NCBI GenBank assembly: GCA_964496505.1
Contig: CAZBZV010000032.1
Coordinates: 1 to 46,249 of the forward strand
Reading direction: 5' to 3'
From: JAABVY01 sp964496505
Lineage (GTDB): Bacteria > Zixibacteria > MSB-5A5 > JAABVY01
Length of the DNA: 46,249 bases
Shown: positions 7,728 through 16,533 of the stretch, one piece after another
How positions within the stretch are numbered: position 1 is the first letter of the stretch
How the letters are laid out: every line of letters begins with the position of its first letter
Program-made: the position numbers and the translations under genes
The notes under the pieces: generated by a model
The model's input: the letters and a program-made list of their open reading frames with translations, nothing else
Databases searched by the model: none
Told to the model about the DNA's origin: nothing

Positions 7728-8215
7728 TATGCTTTCTCCACGTCTTCAATGAAATTGGAAATCAATTGGCGATGTTTCTGGTCGTCAAGCCGTTCCAGGA
7801 TCAGTTTCTCGGTAGCGCCAATAGTCATCTGAACCATATCTTCCTTAAGCTGAACCTTGGCCTTCTCAACATCACGCTGCAACTCAGATTTGGCCTTTTC
7901 AATCAGTTCACGGGATTCCTGGCGAGCGGAATCCTTGATTTCTGACGCCACCTGCTGACCCTCCTTCACAGCCTCCTGAATCTTCCTGCGAGCCTCGGCA
8001 TCGATCTCCTTCAGCTTCTCCTCGTAATCGGCCAGAAGCTTTTGGGATTTTTTGCGATCCTCGGCGGCCTCGTCGAAATCCGATTGTATTTTCTGACGCC
8101 GTTCCTCAAGAATGTTATTGATAGGCTGCCAGGCAAATTTCTTCAGAATCCACAGTGCGATCAGAAAACCGACGGCATGCGTCAAGAGCATTTGCCATTT
8201 GCCGATATCCTCCAC
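7727..8215 (-). CDS. atpF: ATP synthase F0 subunit b
   Basis: Peripheral-stalk subunit b, 162 residues: one membrane helix near the N terminus (LLTHAVGFLIALWILKKF) and then a long charged coiled coil. The longest open frame starts at an ATG at 8236, but AAAGGAG lies inside that extension and is followed by TTACC and GTG at 8215. I therefore take GTG 8215 as the start. The upstream ATG is also buried in a large hairpin. A single b gene is present, with no b-prime copy, fitting a homodimeric stalk. Confidence 0.93.
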   Translation of the reverse strand: MEDIGKWQMLLTHAVGFLIALWILKKFAWQPINNILEERRQKIQSDFDEAAEDRKKSQKLLADYEEKLKEIDAEARRKIQEAVKEGQQVASEIKDSARQESRELIEKAKSELQRDVEKAKVQLKEDMVQMTIGATEKLILERLDDQKHRQLISNFIEDVEKA

Positions 8216-8235
8216 GGTAACTCCTTTGCAAAGCA

Positions 8236-8279
8236 TTTACAGATGGGATGAAGCCTGATGCTTCATCCCATACAGTAAA
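8236..8279 (-). promoter_or_regulatory. Large perfect hairpin between atpE and atpF
   Basis: ATGGGATGAAGC (8243-8254) and GCTTCATCCCAT (8260-8271) form a perfect 12-bp stem with a five-base loop, extended outside by TTTAC/GTAAA (8236-8240 with 8275-8279). It starts seven bases after the atpE stop codon. The next bases on the minus strand hold the atpF ribosome binding site. No T-run follows. A stable 3' hairpin could protect atpE mRNA, which must be translated many times more than its neighbours, or slow readthrough. Confidence 0.75.
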
Positions 8280-8285
8280 CTTTTC

Positions 8286-8525
8286 TTAGTGCGCACCAAT
8301 TTTACCAGACAGAATAAAGAAGCCGACCAGCGAATAAATCGTCAGAGCTTCGATCAGAGCGGCACCGATAATCATACCGACCTGAATCTTACCGGCAGCT
8401 TCCGGCTGACGACCCATGGCTTCCATTGCTGATCCAACGGCGCGTCCCAGTCCGAGACCTGAACCGATAGCGGCCAGCGCGCGGCCGATTGGCAACGAAA
8501 ACGATAAAGCAGTCGAGAAATCCAT
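8286..8525 (-). CDS. atpE: ATP synthase F0 subunit c (proton-type ring subunit)
   Basis: Ring-forming c subunit, 79 residues with two membrane helices and the polar loop RQPEA at 39-43. The ion-binding carboxylate is Glu59 in GAALIEALTIY. Sodium-type rings carry Gln in helix 1 (GxGVGQG) and Ser after the Glu; here these positions are Leu and Ala, so the sequence fits proton coupling. The start follows a GGAGGAT site. Confidence 0.97.
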   Translation of the reverse strand: MDFSTALSFSLPIGRALAAIGSGLGLGRAVGSAMEAMGRQPEAAGKIQVGMIIGAALIEALTIYSLVGFFILSGKIGAH

Positions 8526-8552
8526 CTATCCTCCTACGGTGTTGTTTAAAAG

Positions 8553-9359
8553 TTAATGTTCTTCGTGTTCCTCATGCGGCAGCATCATCGAGAAATAAAC
8601 CGCCGCTAAAAGCGTAAATACCAACGCCTGTATAGTCGATGTTAATAAAGCCAGAAAATAGAACGGTAGCTGGAGCGGAATTCCTACCGGGGAACCGATA
8701 AAGGCCAGAACCATCACGCCCAGGCCGGTAAAGGCCGCCAGCAGAACATCCTCGCCCGTGATATTGCCGAAAAGTCGCAAGGAGAGCGAGAGCGGCTTGG
8801 CCAGCTCACCGATTATATGAATCGGCAGGTTCAGGGGTACCAGCACCCATGTTATCACGCTCCTGGGCTCACCTGCGAAATGATCCAGATATTTCATAAT
8901 TCCCATGCGCCGGATACCGGTATACTGTGCATACAGAAAAACTATGATCGCCAGAGGAGCCGTAGTGGCCCAGTTGGCGGTTGCGGATTTACCGAATGGT
9001 ATCAGGCCAAACCAGTTCATCAAAAGAATGTACATGAACAGGGTACCCAGAAACGGGGTGTAATGCCGTCCCCATTTGTCGCCCAGGATCGAAATGAAGA
9101 AATTCTGGAATCCCTCCACGATCATCTCTACGACATTCTGTAATTTCCCCGGATGCAGAGACCTTTTGGTATAAACCCTCATGGCTACGACACACATAAA
9201 GATCAGTACCAGAAATCCGAAGATAACATCCTTGTACTCAAACAGAAAATTGACAAACGGTCCTGTCAGATAGATATGCAGGAACTCGATGAAGTGCGGA
9301 AGCTCCGGAGGGCCTCCCGCATGAGCGCTAACCAGATTTGTTATACCAGGAATAATCAT
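8553..9359 (-). CDS. atpB: ATP synthase F0 subunit a
   Basis: Stator subunit a with the ion half-channels, 268 residues and about six membrane helices. The essential arginine is Arg195 in KPLSLSLRLFGN, and the conserved helix GELAKPLSLSLRLFGNITGE is intact. The C terminus is His/Glu-rich (HEEHEEH). The start codon overlaps the stop of the upstream atpI-like gene by four bases. Confidence 0.97.
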   Translation of the reverse strand: MIIPGITNLVSAHAGGPPELPHFIEFLHIYLTGPFVNFLFEYKDVIFGFLVLIFMCVVAMRVYTKRSLHPGKLQNVVEMIVEGFQNFFISILGDKWGRHYTPFLGTLFMYILLMNWFGLIPFGKSATANWATTAPLAIIVFLYAQYTGIRRMGIMKYLDHFAGEPRSVITWVLVPLNLPIHIIGELAKPLSLSLRLFGNITGEDVLLAAFTGLGVMVLAFIGSPVGIPLQLPFYFLALLTSTIQALVFTLLAAVYFSMMLPHEEHEEH

Positions 9360-9772
9360 CCCTCAACCCGTTTTCCAATTAAGTTAAAATTTTTTAAGCC
9401 GCCTTCGGTCAGAAGCATACCCAGAGCCTTGAACACAACCACCAAAAATATCAGACTGAATCCGATCACGAAAGAAACCACCGGAAACCATCCCAGCCAC
9501 AGGATCAAAAATCCCAGGCCGTAGAGAACCGGGAATTTGATCAGGGCAAAAAGCGCCAGCTTGCGGGCGTCCCTGTCGCCTGCGGTAATGTAATTGACTG
9601 TAAATTGTCTGATAAACCAGAGATTGGCGCAGCCCCACAGAACACCGGTGAAGATGCCGAGACTGTAAATCCAGTCGAAATAGTAGCTTCCGAATAAAAA
9701 TACGATTGCCCCGAAAAGGAGCGTGGTTTTGATGACTCTATTTATAAAATCAAGACCCATAGATGCATTCAA
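9356..9772 (-). CDS. atpI: ATP synthase subunit I-like membrane protein
   Basis: A 138-residue protein with four predicted membrane helices in two hairpins (residues about 15-60 and 78-125). Position directly before atpB and the overall shape match the AtpI / ATP synthase I family, thought to help c-ring assembly or Mg2+ handling. Sequence is poorly conserved in this family, so the name rests on topology and place. It overlaps atpB by four bases and atpZ by four bases. Confidence 0.75.
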   Translation of the reverse strand: MNASMGLDFINRVIKTTLLFGAIVFLFGSYYFDWIYSLGIFTGVLWGCANLWFIRQFTVNYITAGDRDARKLALFALIKFPVLYGLGFLILWLGWFPVVSFVIGFSLIFLVVVFKALGMLLTEGGLKNFNLIGKRVEG

Positions 9773-10008
9773 ACTTTTTCTGAAACTCTCTTAACGAGGC
9801 TGTAAACTTCCTTTCCCGCGCCAATAAAGCCAAAAATAATAAATAGATACATTAAATAAGGTTCTGTTCCTAACCACTCATCAAGATACTTGCCGATAAA
9901 CCATCCGACAATTGGCCCTACCGCAAGCAAAAACGGTATTGCGACAAGCATCGAAAGCTGCCCGTAAAGGGAAACTTTATCATTTTTCTTGTCCGGCACC
10001 ACATCCAA
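9769..10008 (-). CDS. atpZ: AtpZ-like ATP synthase accessory protein
   Basis: A 79-residue protein with two membrane helices and the family pattern GPIVGWFIGKYLDEWLGTEPYLMYLFIIFGFIGAGKEVYSLVK split by a short polar turn. This matches the AtpZ/AtpI (PF09527-type) subunits that open F-type operons. No Shine-Dalgarno sequence is visible before ATG 10008, and the promoter -10 lies only 14 bases upstream, so the leader is about 7 bases. GTG codons at residues 3 and 4 are alternative starts. Confidence 0.85.
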   Translation of the reverse strand: MDVVPDKKNDKVSLYGQLSMLVAIPFLLAVGPIVGWFIGKYLDEWLGTEPYLMYLFIIFGFIGAGKEVYSLVKRVSEKV

Positions 10009-10021
10009 AAATTAAATTGCA

Positions 10022-10049
10022 AATATATACTTAGCCGAAATACTGTCAA
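10022..10049 (-). promoter_or_regulatory. Strong sigma-70-type promoter of the ATP synthase operon
   Basis: TTGACA (10049-10044), 16-base spacer, TATATT (10027-10022) on the minus strand. It is placed so close to atpZ that the mRNA would be nearly leaderless. Confidence 0.75.
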
Positions 10050-10167
10050 GTCTTTTTTGTTATCTTTTTCACAAATAGAGCCGGATAAACCACATAATTT
10101 AGAGGTACAAATAATTTTTGCAGCAGTCTACAAAATTATGGGAATTAAAAGAGTTGCGGAAAGACGA

Positions 10168-11925
10168 TTAGTGGATTGGAGGCGATTCGGAAGTCATGCC
10201 TTCAAGAGCATTTTGTGGAATATTATGTTTATTATCATCCGTCGAATTCATGCCCTTAAAATATTTAATCAGAGTAAATTTGAAGGTGGTTCCGCCGTGA
10301 GGAGAGCTTTCCACCCAAATCTTCCCGCCCATATTGTTGACCAAACGCCTGACTATGGCCAGGCCCAGGCCGGTACCATTCTTCTTGGTTGAGAAAAACG
10401 GGGTGAAAATCTTATCCCTGACCTCGGAGGTCATCCCACCGCCGTTATCGCTGACAGAGATAATTACCTGATCCGGATATATCTGCGAATCGCCCTCGAT
10501 TCCGATATTGACCTCTCCCTCTTCAGTTTCGATAGAATCCAGGGCATTTACGACCAGATTAAGAATAACCTGCCTGATCTGTTCATCATCCCCGGATACG
10601 TAAATTGTGGTATCATCTGATTCACTTCCCAGCTTGATCGAATTACTGTAGGATGAATGCTTGTGGGCAACTTCTATTACATCGCTAACCAGCCTGTTTA
10701 TCTCTACTTTACCGAAATTGGGCGTTTTGACGCGGGCATAAACCAGAAAATCGGTGAGGATATTGCTCAGACGGCTGGACTCCTTCACGATCAGGCTCAT
10801 CAGTCTCTGGTTCTCCCCCTCCAGATTCAGTTCCTGCTTTAAAAGCTCCACTGAACCGGATATCGACGCCAGGGGGTTCCTGATCTCATGCGCAATCGAG
10901 GCAGAGAGCTCACCTACCGCCGCCAGACGGTCGGCGTGCCGCATCTTCTCCTCCATCTTCTTAGCATCGGTCAGGTTCTGGAAGATACCGATTACACCGC
11001 GCACACCTTTGATATCATCCTCGAGGACTGATGTTGATATCCCGATTGGGATTTCATTTCCGTCTTTATCGGTGATGCTGATTTCACAGCGTTGTTCATG
11101 CTGCGAAGATTTCAATACCGAGAGAATTTTTTCCGAAAACTGCGGCATCCTCTCGGAAAACACCTCAAGACAATTCCTTCCCTTGATTTTTTCCTCGGTA
11201 AACCCGGTAATCCTCTCGGCCGCCTCATTGAAATAGATTATGCGGCCAAAATGATCTATTGTTATCAGGCCGGAATGAAGATGTTTCAGAATCTCGTCTG
11301 TTTCCAGTTTTACCCTTGCCAGCGATTCGGAAGCCTTGCGAAGTTCCGATTCCTTGCTCTTTATCTTCTGAGAGAGATATCCGGATACGAAGGCAACCAG
11401 ATAGAAAATGCATATATAAAGGAAAAGCGTATAGAAAAGCTCGTCGTTGGAACTGTAAACGCCCCGGATGAAATCCAGGTCCAGAGCTTGCGGAAACTTT
11501 TTGCCGGAACTTGTCAGTATCACCAGCCCGTATGAGGCCGAGGCCATCGTAGCTGTCAGCAAGGTACCGATTAACTGGTAGGTCAGGGCGGCAGAAACAA
11601 TCGTCATCAAGAACAAGGCCGTGAAGGGACTTGTGATATTTCCGGTCGCCTTTATGATTGCCGCCTCAACAAGAACCTCGGAAATAATCTGCAAAAAGAC
11701 CAGAACCTGGCTCAGTCGAGGCATTCTGGACGGCATTTTCACTGCCAGCGCAGACAGAAAAACCAGCGTCAGGATGCTGTAAATGAAAAATGGCGTATAG
11801 ATTTCCGACTCGTGTCTCTGAGTCAGAAGAACAACGCCCACAACTATTAAAAATATGGCCAGGCGCAGCGGCAAAAACCAACTGGTTTTCAGATCCTGAC
11901 CATAGGATTTTTTCTTATTATTCAT
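10168..11925 (-). CDS. PilS-like membrane sensor histidine kinase
   Basis: A 585-residue two-component kinase. Residues 15-190 hold about six membrane helices, followed by a coiled linker, a PAS domain (about 205-320) and the dimerisation domain with His346 in SIAHEIRNPLASISG. The ATP-binding domain has N-box LNLVVNALDSI, G1 DNGGGM, and FFSTKKNGTGLGLAIV. The layout matches PilS, which with PilR controls pilin transcription via sigma-54. It is last in the pilB-pilT-pilC run, which supports that role, but no response regulator is in the window. NtrB-type kinases share the catalytic part. A hairpin separates it from pilC. Confidence 0.85.
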   Translation of the reverse strand: MNNKKKSYGQDLKTSWFLPLRLAIFLIVVGVVLLTQRHESEIYTPFFIYSILTLVFLSALAVKMPSRMPRLSQVLVFLQIISEVLVEAAIIKATGNITSPFTALFLMTIVSAALTYQLIGTLLTATMASASYGLVILTSSGKKFPQALDLDFIRGVYSSNDELFYTLFLYICIFYLVAFVSGYLSQKIKSKESELRKASESLARVKLETDEILKHLHSGLITIDHFGRIIYFNEAAERITGFTEEKIKGRNCLEVFSERMPQFSEKILSVLKSSQHEQRCEISITDKDGNEIPIGISTSVLEDDIKGVRGVIGIFQNLTDAKKMEEKMRHADRLAAVGELSASIAHEIRNPLASISGSVELLKQELNLEGENQRLMSLIVKESSRLSNILTDFLVYARVKTPNFGKVEINRLVSDVIEVAHKHSSYSNSIKLGSESDDTTIYVSGDDEQIRQVILNLVVNALDSIETEEGEVNIGIEGDSQIYPDQVIISVSDNGGGMTSEVRDKIFTPFFSTKKNGTGLGLAIVRRLVNNMGGKIWVESSPHGGTTFKFTLIKYFKGMNSTDDNKHNIPQNALEGMTSESPPIH

Positions 11926-11937
11926 AACAATAGATAT

Positions 11938-11961
11938 GGGCGCCCTGTATAAGGGACGCCC
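11938..11961 (-). promoter_or_regulatory. Hairpin between pilC and the pilS-like gene
   Basis: GGGCGCCCT (11938-11946) pairs with AGGG-A-CGCCC (11952-11961) around a GTATA loop, nine pairs with one bulged A. The minus-strand downstream sequence has no U-run, so this is more likely a processing or stability element than a terminator. It sits just before the kinase start and could lower kinase expression relative to the motor genes. Confidence 0.55.
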
Positions 11962-11979
11962 AATATATCGAATTCGAAA

Positions 11980-13179
11980 TTATTTGATCTGACCGATGAT
12001 GTCGAACATCGGCATATACATGGCTATCATAATACCGCCGATTACCACACCGATAAAGACAATCACTACGGGCTCAATTAGGGATGTTAACGATGACACC
12101 GCCGCCTCGACTTCTTCGTCGTAAAAATCGGCAATTTTGCCAAGCATCTCATCCAGTCCGCCTGTTTTCTCACCCACGGAGATCATCTGAATAACCATGG
12201 GGGGAAACACTTTCGATTCCTTCAAAGGCTGGGTGATGGTCTCACCCTCAGCAATCGAGAGCATTGATCTTCGCACCGCATTCTGGATAACTGTATTGCC
12301 GGCGGTCTTGGCTGTAATTTCCAGCGCCTCCAGAATCGACACACCGGAAGACAAAAGTGTCCCAAGAGTACGGGTAAACCTGGCTACCGCTGTCTTGCGG
12401 ATCAGGTTGCCGAATCCCGGCAGTCTAAGCTTAAACGCATCCCAGTAAAGCCGGAATTGTTTTTTTCGCAGGGCGAACCTGAACCCAACTATAAAAGTTA
12501 TCAGGCTTACGATCATTAACATGAAATAATCGTTAACGAAATCCGACACTCCCATTACAATCCGTGTCGGTTCGGGAAGACTTCCGCCCAGATTGGTGAA
12601 CATCTTGGCGAATGTCGGCACCACAAACTTCAGCATGGCCAGTGTCACGCCTATGGCCACCACAAAAACAACTATCGGGTATACCATCGCGCCCTTAACT
12701 TTACGCGCCAGGGCGTCGGCCTTCTCGCGATAGTTGGCGAGACGAATCAGGATCACATCCAGAGCGCCGCCGGTCTCACCGGCCTCGACCATGTTAACGA
12801 AAAGATCATCGAATATCTTTTTGTGTTTGCTCAGGGCTTCCGAAAGGGTAGTACCCGACTGTACCGATTCCTTGATTTCAGCGATGATTTTACGGAACTC
12901 CGCCGAATCCATCTGCTGCGAAAGAATCTCCAGGCACTGTACCATAGGTAGCCCGGCTCCGATCATGGTGGCGAACTGTCGTGTAAAGCGGGAGATCTCG
13001 ATCTTCTTAATTCCAGTACCGATCTTAATATTTATATTGGTCGGTTTGCGTGAAATCGAAGTTACGAATATCTTATTCTGTCTTAGAATCTTCTCCAGGT
13101 CGGCCTTGTTTTTGGCTTTATACGAGCCGGTTACCTGTCCTCCTGAAGCCGCTTTGCCTTTGTATTCAAAAGTTGGCAA
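11980..13179 (-). CDS. pilC: Type IV pilus inner-membrane platform protein PilC
   Basis: Polytopic platform protein that links the PilB/PilT motors to the growing pilus; 399 residues. It starts with the short YKGKAASGGQVTGSYKA domain. Two T2SSF repeats follow, about residues 65-190 (FTRQFATMIGAGLPMVQCLEIL) and 265-395 (FTRTLGTLLSSGVSILEALEI), each followed by membrane helices. It ends in the usual MPMFDIIGQIK. A GGAGG site precedes the start. The GspF homologue of type II secretion is the alternative, but pilT beside it favours a pilus. Confidence 0.95.
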   Translation of the reverse strand: MPTFEYKGKAASGGQVTGSYKAKNKADLEKILRQNKIFVTSISRKPTNINIKIGTGIKKIEISRFTRQFATMIGAGLPMVQCLEILSQQMDSAEFRKIIAEIKESVQSGTTLSEALSKHKKIFDDLFVNMVEAGETGGALDVILIRLANYREKADALARKVKGAMVYPIVVFVVAIGVTLAMLKFVVPTFAKMFTNLGGSLPEPTRIVMGVSDFVNDYFMLMIVSLITFIVGFRFALRKKQFRLYWDAFKLRLPGFGNLIRKTAVARFTRTLGTLLSSGVSILEALEITAKTAGNTVIQNAVRRSMLSIAEGETITQPLKESKVFPPMVIQMISVGEKTGGLDEMLGKIADFYDEEVEAAVSSLTSLIEPVVIVFIGVVIGGIMIAMYMPMFDIIGQIK

Positions 13180-13204
13180 GGTTACCTCCTTGCTTTTTCA
13201 ATCA

Positions 13205-14284
13205 TTACACTTTCACCGACATTTCGGTCTTGCGTGAAATTATCTCATTTAATTCATCCACATTCGAACTTCGCCCGACCGCATCACCGATAGTAACCTT
13301 ATGCGACAGATATAAATCCGCCAGCGACATATTCATCGTGCGCATACCGTATTTCTGTCCGGCCTGGATCGAGGAATAGACCTGATGAATCTTATCATCC
13401 CGGATTATGGCACGAATTGCGGGTGTGGCAGTCATAATCTCCATACCCAGAGCCCTTCCACCGCCGATTTTTGGAATAAGCTGCTGGACCACGACCGCCT
13501 GCAGTACAAACGATAAAGTCACCCTGACCTGCTCCTGCTGATTGGTCGGGAAAACATCCACGATCCTGTTGATCGATTCGGCGGCGGAATTAGTGTGCAG
13601 GGTGGCAAACACGAGATGGCCGGTCTCGGATATATTTAGAGCCGCCTCGATTGTCTCAAGGTCGCGCATCTCGCCAATCAGCACCACATCTGGATCCTCT
13701 CGCAAGGCATACTTCAAAGCCGAGGCAAACGACTTGGTGTCAGCGTGAACTTCCCTCTGGTTCACGATACACCCGATATGCCTGTGAAGATACTCGATCG
13801 GATCCTCGACTGTCAGAATATGATCATTACGCTCGCGATTGACCTTGTCTATAATAGCCGCCAGGGTGGTCGATTTACCGGAACCGGTCGGCCCGCAAAT
13901 CAGAACCAGTCCGCGAGGATAGCTGGCGAATTCCTGTATCACCTTGGGAATACCCAGCTCCTCGAATGACTTCACCTTATATGGGATTGTCCGCATCGAT
14001 ACGGCCACATTACCCCTCTGCACAAAAACATTGCAGCGGAAACGGGATAGGTTTTCTATTCCAAATGACAGGTCGAGCTCGGAATTCTCTTCGAATTTCA
14101 GCTTCTGTTTTTCGTTCATCATTGAATAAGCCAGCTTCTTGGTAATCTCGGGACCGAGCCTGTCGTATTCCAGCTTAACCAGTTTCCCGTCTACCCTTAT
14201 CATCGGGGGAGCTCCAACCGTTAGATGCAGATCGGATGCGCCCTTTTTAACCATGATTTCCAAAAGCTCGCGCAGTGATACCAT
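13205..14284 (-). CDS. pilT: Type IV pilus retraction ATPase PilT
   Basis: Hexameric ATPase that depolymerises the pilus, powering twitching and DNA uptake; 359 residues. It has an N-terminal PAS-like domain, then Walker A GPTGSGKS, an Asp box, Walker B VVLIGEMRD, a His box (GHLVFATLHT), and the retraction-specific C-terminal motif in the form AIRAIIRDDK (AIRNLIRE in classic PilT). The last feature separates it from PilB-type extension motors. It lies 31 bases after pilB and 25 before pilC. Confidence 0.97.
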   Translation of the reverse strand: MVSLRELLEIMVKKGASDLHLTVGAPPMIRVDGKLVKLEYDRLGPEITKKLAYSMMNEKQKLKFEENSELDLSFGIENLSRFRCNVFVQRGNVAVSMRTIPYKVKSFEELGIPKVIQEFASYPRGLVLICGPTGSGKSTTLAAIIDKVNRERNDHILTVEDPIEYLHRHIGCIVNQREVHADTKSFASALKYALREDPDVVLIGEMRDLETIEAALNISETGHLVFATLHTNSAAESINRIVDVFPTNQQEQVRVTLSFVLQAVVVQQLIPKIGGGRALGMEIMTATPAIRAIIRDDKIHQVYSSIQAGQKYGMRTMNMSLADLYLSHKVTIGDAVGRSSNVDELNEIISRKTEMSVKV

Positions 14285-14315
14285 ATTGTTTCCTCGTATC
14301 TAAATTTTTATTTCC

Positions 14316-16013
14316 TTATTCAGAAGATTTCGACATAACTTCCTGTATATTGGTGATACCTTTTCTTAATTTTGCGAGGGCGGCGTGACGCAAAGTCAAC
14401 ATACCTTCTTTTATCGCCTGTGCCCTGATCTCCGGAACCGTTGCCTTATCGAGAATCATCTTTTCCATCATGGGCGTTAGCAGCATCACCTCGAAAATAC
14501 CTGTCCTTCCAGACATACCGGTATCATTGCAATCCGAACAGCCAACCCCGTCATAGACCTTAAAATCGGCGACCTGATCTTCGGGAACACCCAGTTTAAT
14601 AAGCGTATCGTCATCAACCTCCACCTCTTTCTTGCAGGACTGGCAAATTTTTCGAAGCATTCGCTGAGCCATAATCAACCGTGTCGAGGATGCCACCAGG
14701 AACGGCGGTATGCCCATATCGGTAAGCCTGCTCACGGTCGAGGGGGCATCATTGGTATGGATGGTCGAGAATACCAAATGACCGGTTAATGCGGCACGGA
14801 TCGCGATTTCGGCGGTTTCGGTGTCACGAATCTCACCGACCATTATGATATCAGGATCCTGACGTAGAAACGATCTCAGCGATGCCGCGAATGTCAGGCC
14901 GATACCCGATCTGACCGCCACCTGATTAATACCGTCGAAGTTGAACTCGACCGGATCCTCGGCAGTCATAATATTCACATCGGGGGTATTGATCTGCTTC
15001 AGAGCAGAATACAGCGTGGTGGTCTTACCCGAACCGGTCGGTCCTGTAACCAGGATAATGCCGTAGGGCTGATGGATCGCTTTCTCGAAATTCTTCAGGG
15101 ACTCCGGCTCGAAACCCAGCATGGTCAGATCGACCATCAACGACTTGGGATCCAGAATACGCATAACCACCTTCTCACCGAAGATAGTCGGCAGTACCGA
15201 TACACGCAGATCGATGGCCCGTCCGGCCACTTTGACCTTGATACGGCCGTCCTGCGGCAGCCTGCGTTCTGAGATATCCAGATCAGCCATGATCTTGACA
15301 CGGGAGATAATCGCGGCCCGGTATTTGAACGGCAGGGGCGTCATCTCCTGCAGTTTGCCGTCGATCCTGAACCTCACCCTGATACGTTTCTCATAGCATT
15401 CGATATGAATATCCGAAGCGCCTTTTCTGATCGCATCGGCAATAATCGAATCGACCAGCTTGACCAGCGGTTTATCCTGAACCTGTGAGGCCAGATCCTG
15501 CTCGTTGGGCGCCTCATCCTCGTCCTGCTCGATCAGCTCCAGGTCGGAATCCTCGATATCCTTGAGGACATCCGAGAATCCTCCGCCCTCCTGGTAGTAA
15601 TTGTCGATAGCTTTGGAGATCGCATCCTGAGGCGATATCACAGGCTGGATATAACATCCGGTAATGAACTTAATCGCATCCAGAACATAGATATTGTTCG
15701 GATCCGAAATAGCCACCACCAGCGTCTTACCCAGTTTGCTGACCGCAATCACATTGAACTTGCGGGCAATATCCAGCGGTATGAGTTTGACCACGTCAGG
15801 ATTCAACTCGATATCCTGAAGCCGCAGAGCGCCGATGTTCAACTGCTTGCCGATAAAAGCCGAAATCTCATCGGTATCTTCAAGCGCGCCTATTCTCACC
15901 AGCGCCTGATCCAGGCGCACATCGCCGGATTTGGCAATATCCTGCGCTTTTTTTAGCTGTTCATCCGTGATCTTGCCGGCCGTAACCAGCATTGTTCCAA
16001 GATCGCCAGGCAT
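14316..16013 (-). CDS. pilB: Type IV pilus extension ATPase PilB
   Basis: Assembly motor, 565 residues. The N-terminal MshEN-type region covers about 1-150. The catalytic half has Walker A GPTGSGKTT, Walker B with DPDIIMVGEIRD and a His box, and a tetracysteine zinc site (CQSC ... CSDC) typical of PilB/GspE. The two N-terminal motifs that bind cyclic di-GMP in MshE-type ATPases are imperfect: the first reads DLG for RLG and the second RLD for RLG. Nucleotide control is therefore uncertain. The start is supported by AAGGAT. It is co-transcribed with mglB upstream (16-base gap). Confidence 0.95.
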   Translation of the reverse strand: MPGDLGTMLVTAGKITDEQLKKAQDIAKSGDVRLDQALVRIGALEDTDEISAFIGKQLNIGALRLQDIELNPDVVKLIPLDIARKFNVIAVSKLGKTLVVAISDPNNIYVLDAIKFITGCYIQPVISPQDAISKAIDNYYQEGGGFSDVLKDIEDSDLELIEQDEDEAPNEQDLASQVQDKPLVKLVDSIIADAIRKGASDIHIECYEKRIRVRFRIDGKLQEMTPLPFKYRAAIISRVKIMADLDISERRLPQDGRIKVKVAGRAIDLRVSVLPTIFGEKVVMRILDPKSLMVDLTMLGFEPESLKNFEKAIHQPYGIILVTGPTGSGKTTTLYSALKQINTPDVNIMTAEDPVEFNFDGINQVAVRSGIGLTFAASLRSFLRQDPDIIMVGEIRDTETAEIAIRAALTGHLVFSTIHTNDAPSTVSRLTDMGIPPFLVASSTRLIMAQRMLRKICQSCKKEVEVDDDTLIKLGVPEDQVADFKVYDGVGCSDCNDTGMSGRTGIFEVMLLTPMMEKMILDKATVPEIRAQAIKEGMLTLRHAALAKLRKGITNIQEVMSKSSE

Positions 16014-16029
16014 CTTATCCTTCTGCTAA

Positions 16030-16518
16030 TTAATCCTGAAAAATGTCATCCAATTTGCTTTCAGCGGAATCGGCAAAATCATCCGCGAGGCCGTCTTCAT
16101 CTTCGCCCTTTTTCGAAAGCGCCGCCTCAAATATCTGATTCAACTCTTCCGCCGTTTCCTTTGAATAAAGCCGGACCATACCGATAGTGGTGCGGTCATC
16201 GAAAATCACCACCAGGATTGTTCTCTCATTGATGAGAGACATATGGATATGATCCCGTTTGCCCTGATGAAAGAGCACCGAAAATTCCGGTTCTCCAACA
16301 AGGCGGGCGATCTCTTTTGTTGATGCGAATGAGCCCGCCAATAAGGCTGCCAGTGCAGTTGTGTCCAGGGAATGCGTGAACCCCTGCCTGGTAATCAAGT
16401 GGCCATCTTTATCAACCAGAAGAGCACACTTGGCCTCGGAACCCTTCAGGAGCTTTCTGAGAGCTCCATCGATTTTGGCAGTCTCCTCTTGATAGACTAT
16501 CAAACCGTCACCTGCCAC
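16030..16518 (-). CDS. mglB: MglB-type roadblock protein (MglA GTPase-activating protein)
   Basis: A 162-residue roadblock/LC7 protein strongly resembling Myxococcus MglB, which dimerises and stimulates GTP hydrolysis by MglA to set cell polarity. Recognisable segments are LVDKDGHLITRQG, LDTTALAALLAG, the FHQGKRDHIHMS strand and LVVIFDDRTTIGMVRL. A C-terminal acidic tail follows from about residue 138 (EDEDGLADDFADSAESKLDDIFQD). It lies 15 bases after mglA, the reverse of the Myxococcus mglBA order. Confidence 0.93.
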   Translation of the reverse strand: MAGDGLIVYQEETAKIDGALRKLLKGSEAKCALLVDKDGHLITRQGFTHSLDTTALAALLAGSFASTKEIARLVGEPEFSVLFHQGKRDHIHMSLINERTILVVIFDDRTTIGMVRLYSKETAEELNQIFEAALSKKGEDEDGLADDFADSAESKLDDIFQD

Positions 16519-16533
16519 TTTTTACCTCCTGAT

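Noticed and set aside
14316..16013. PilB as a confident cyclic di-GMP receptor
   Set aside because: The N-terminal region has the MshEN layout but key Arg/Gly positions differ, so binding cannot be claimed.
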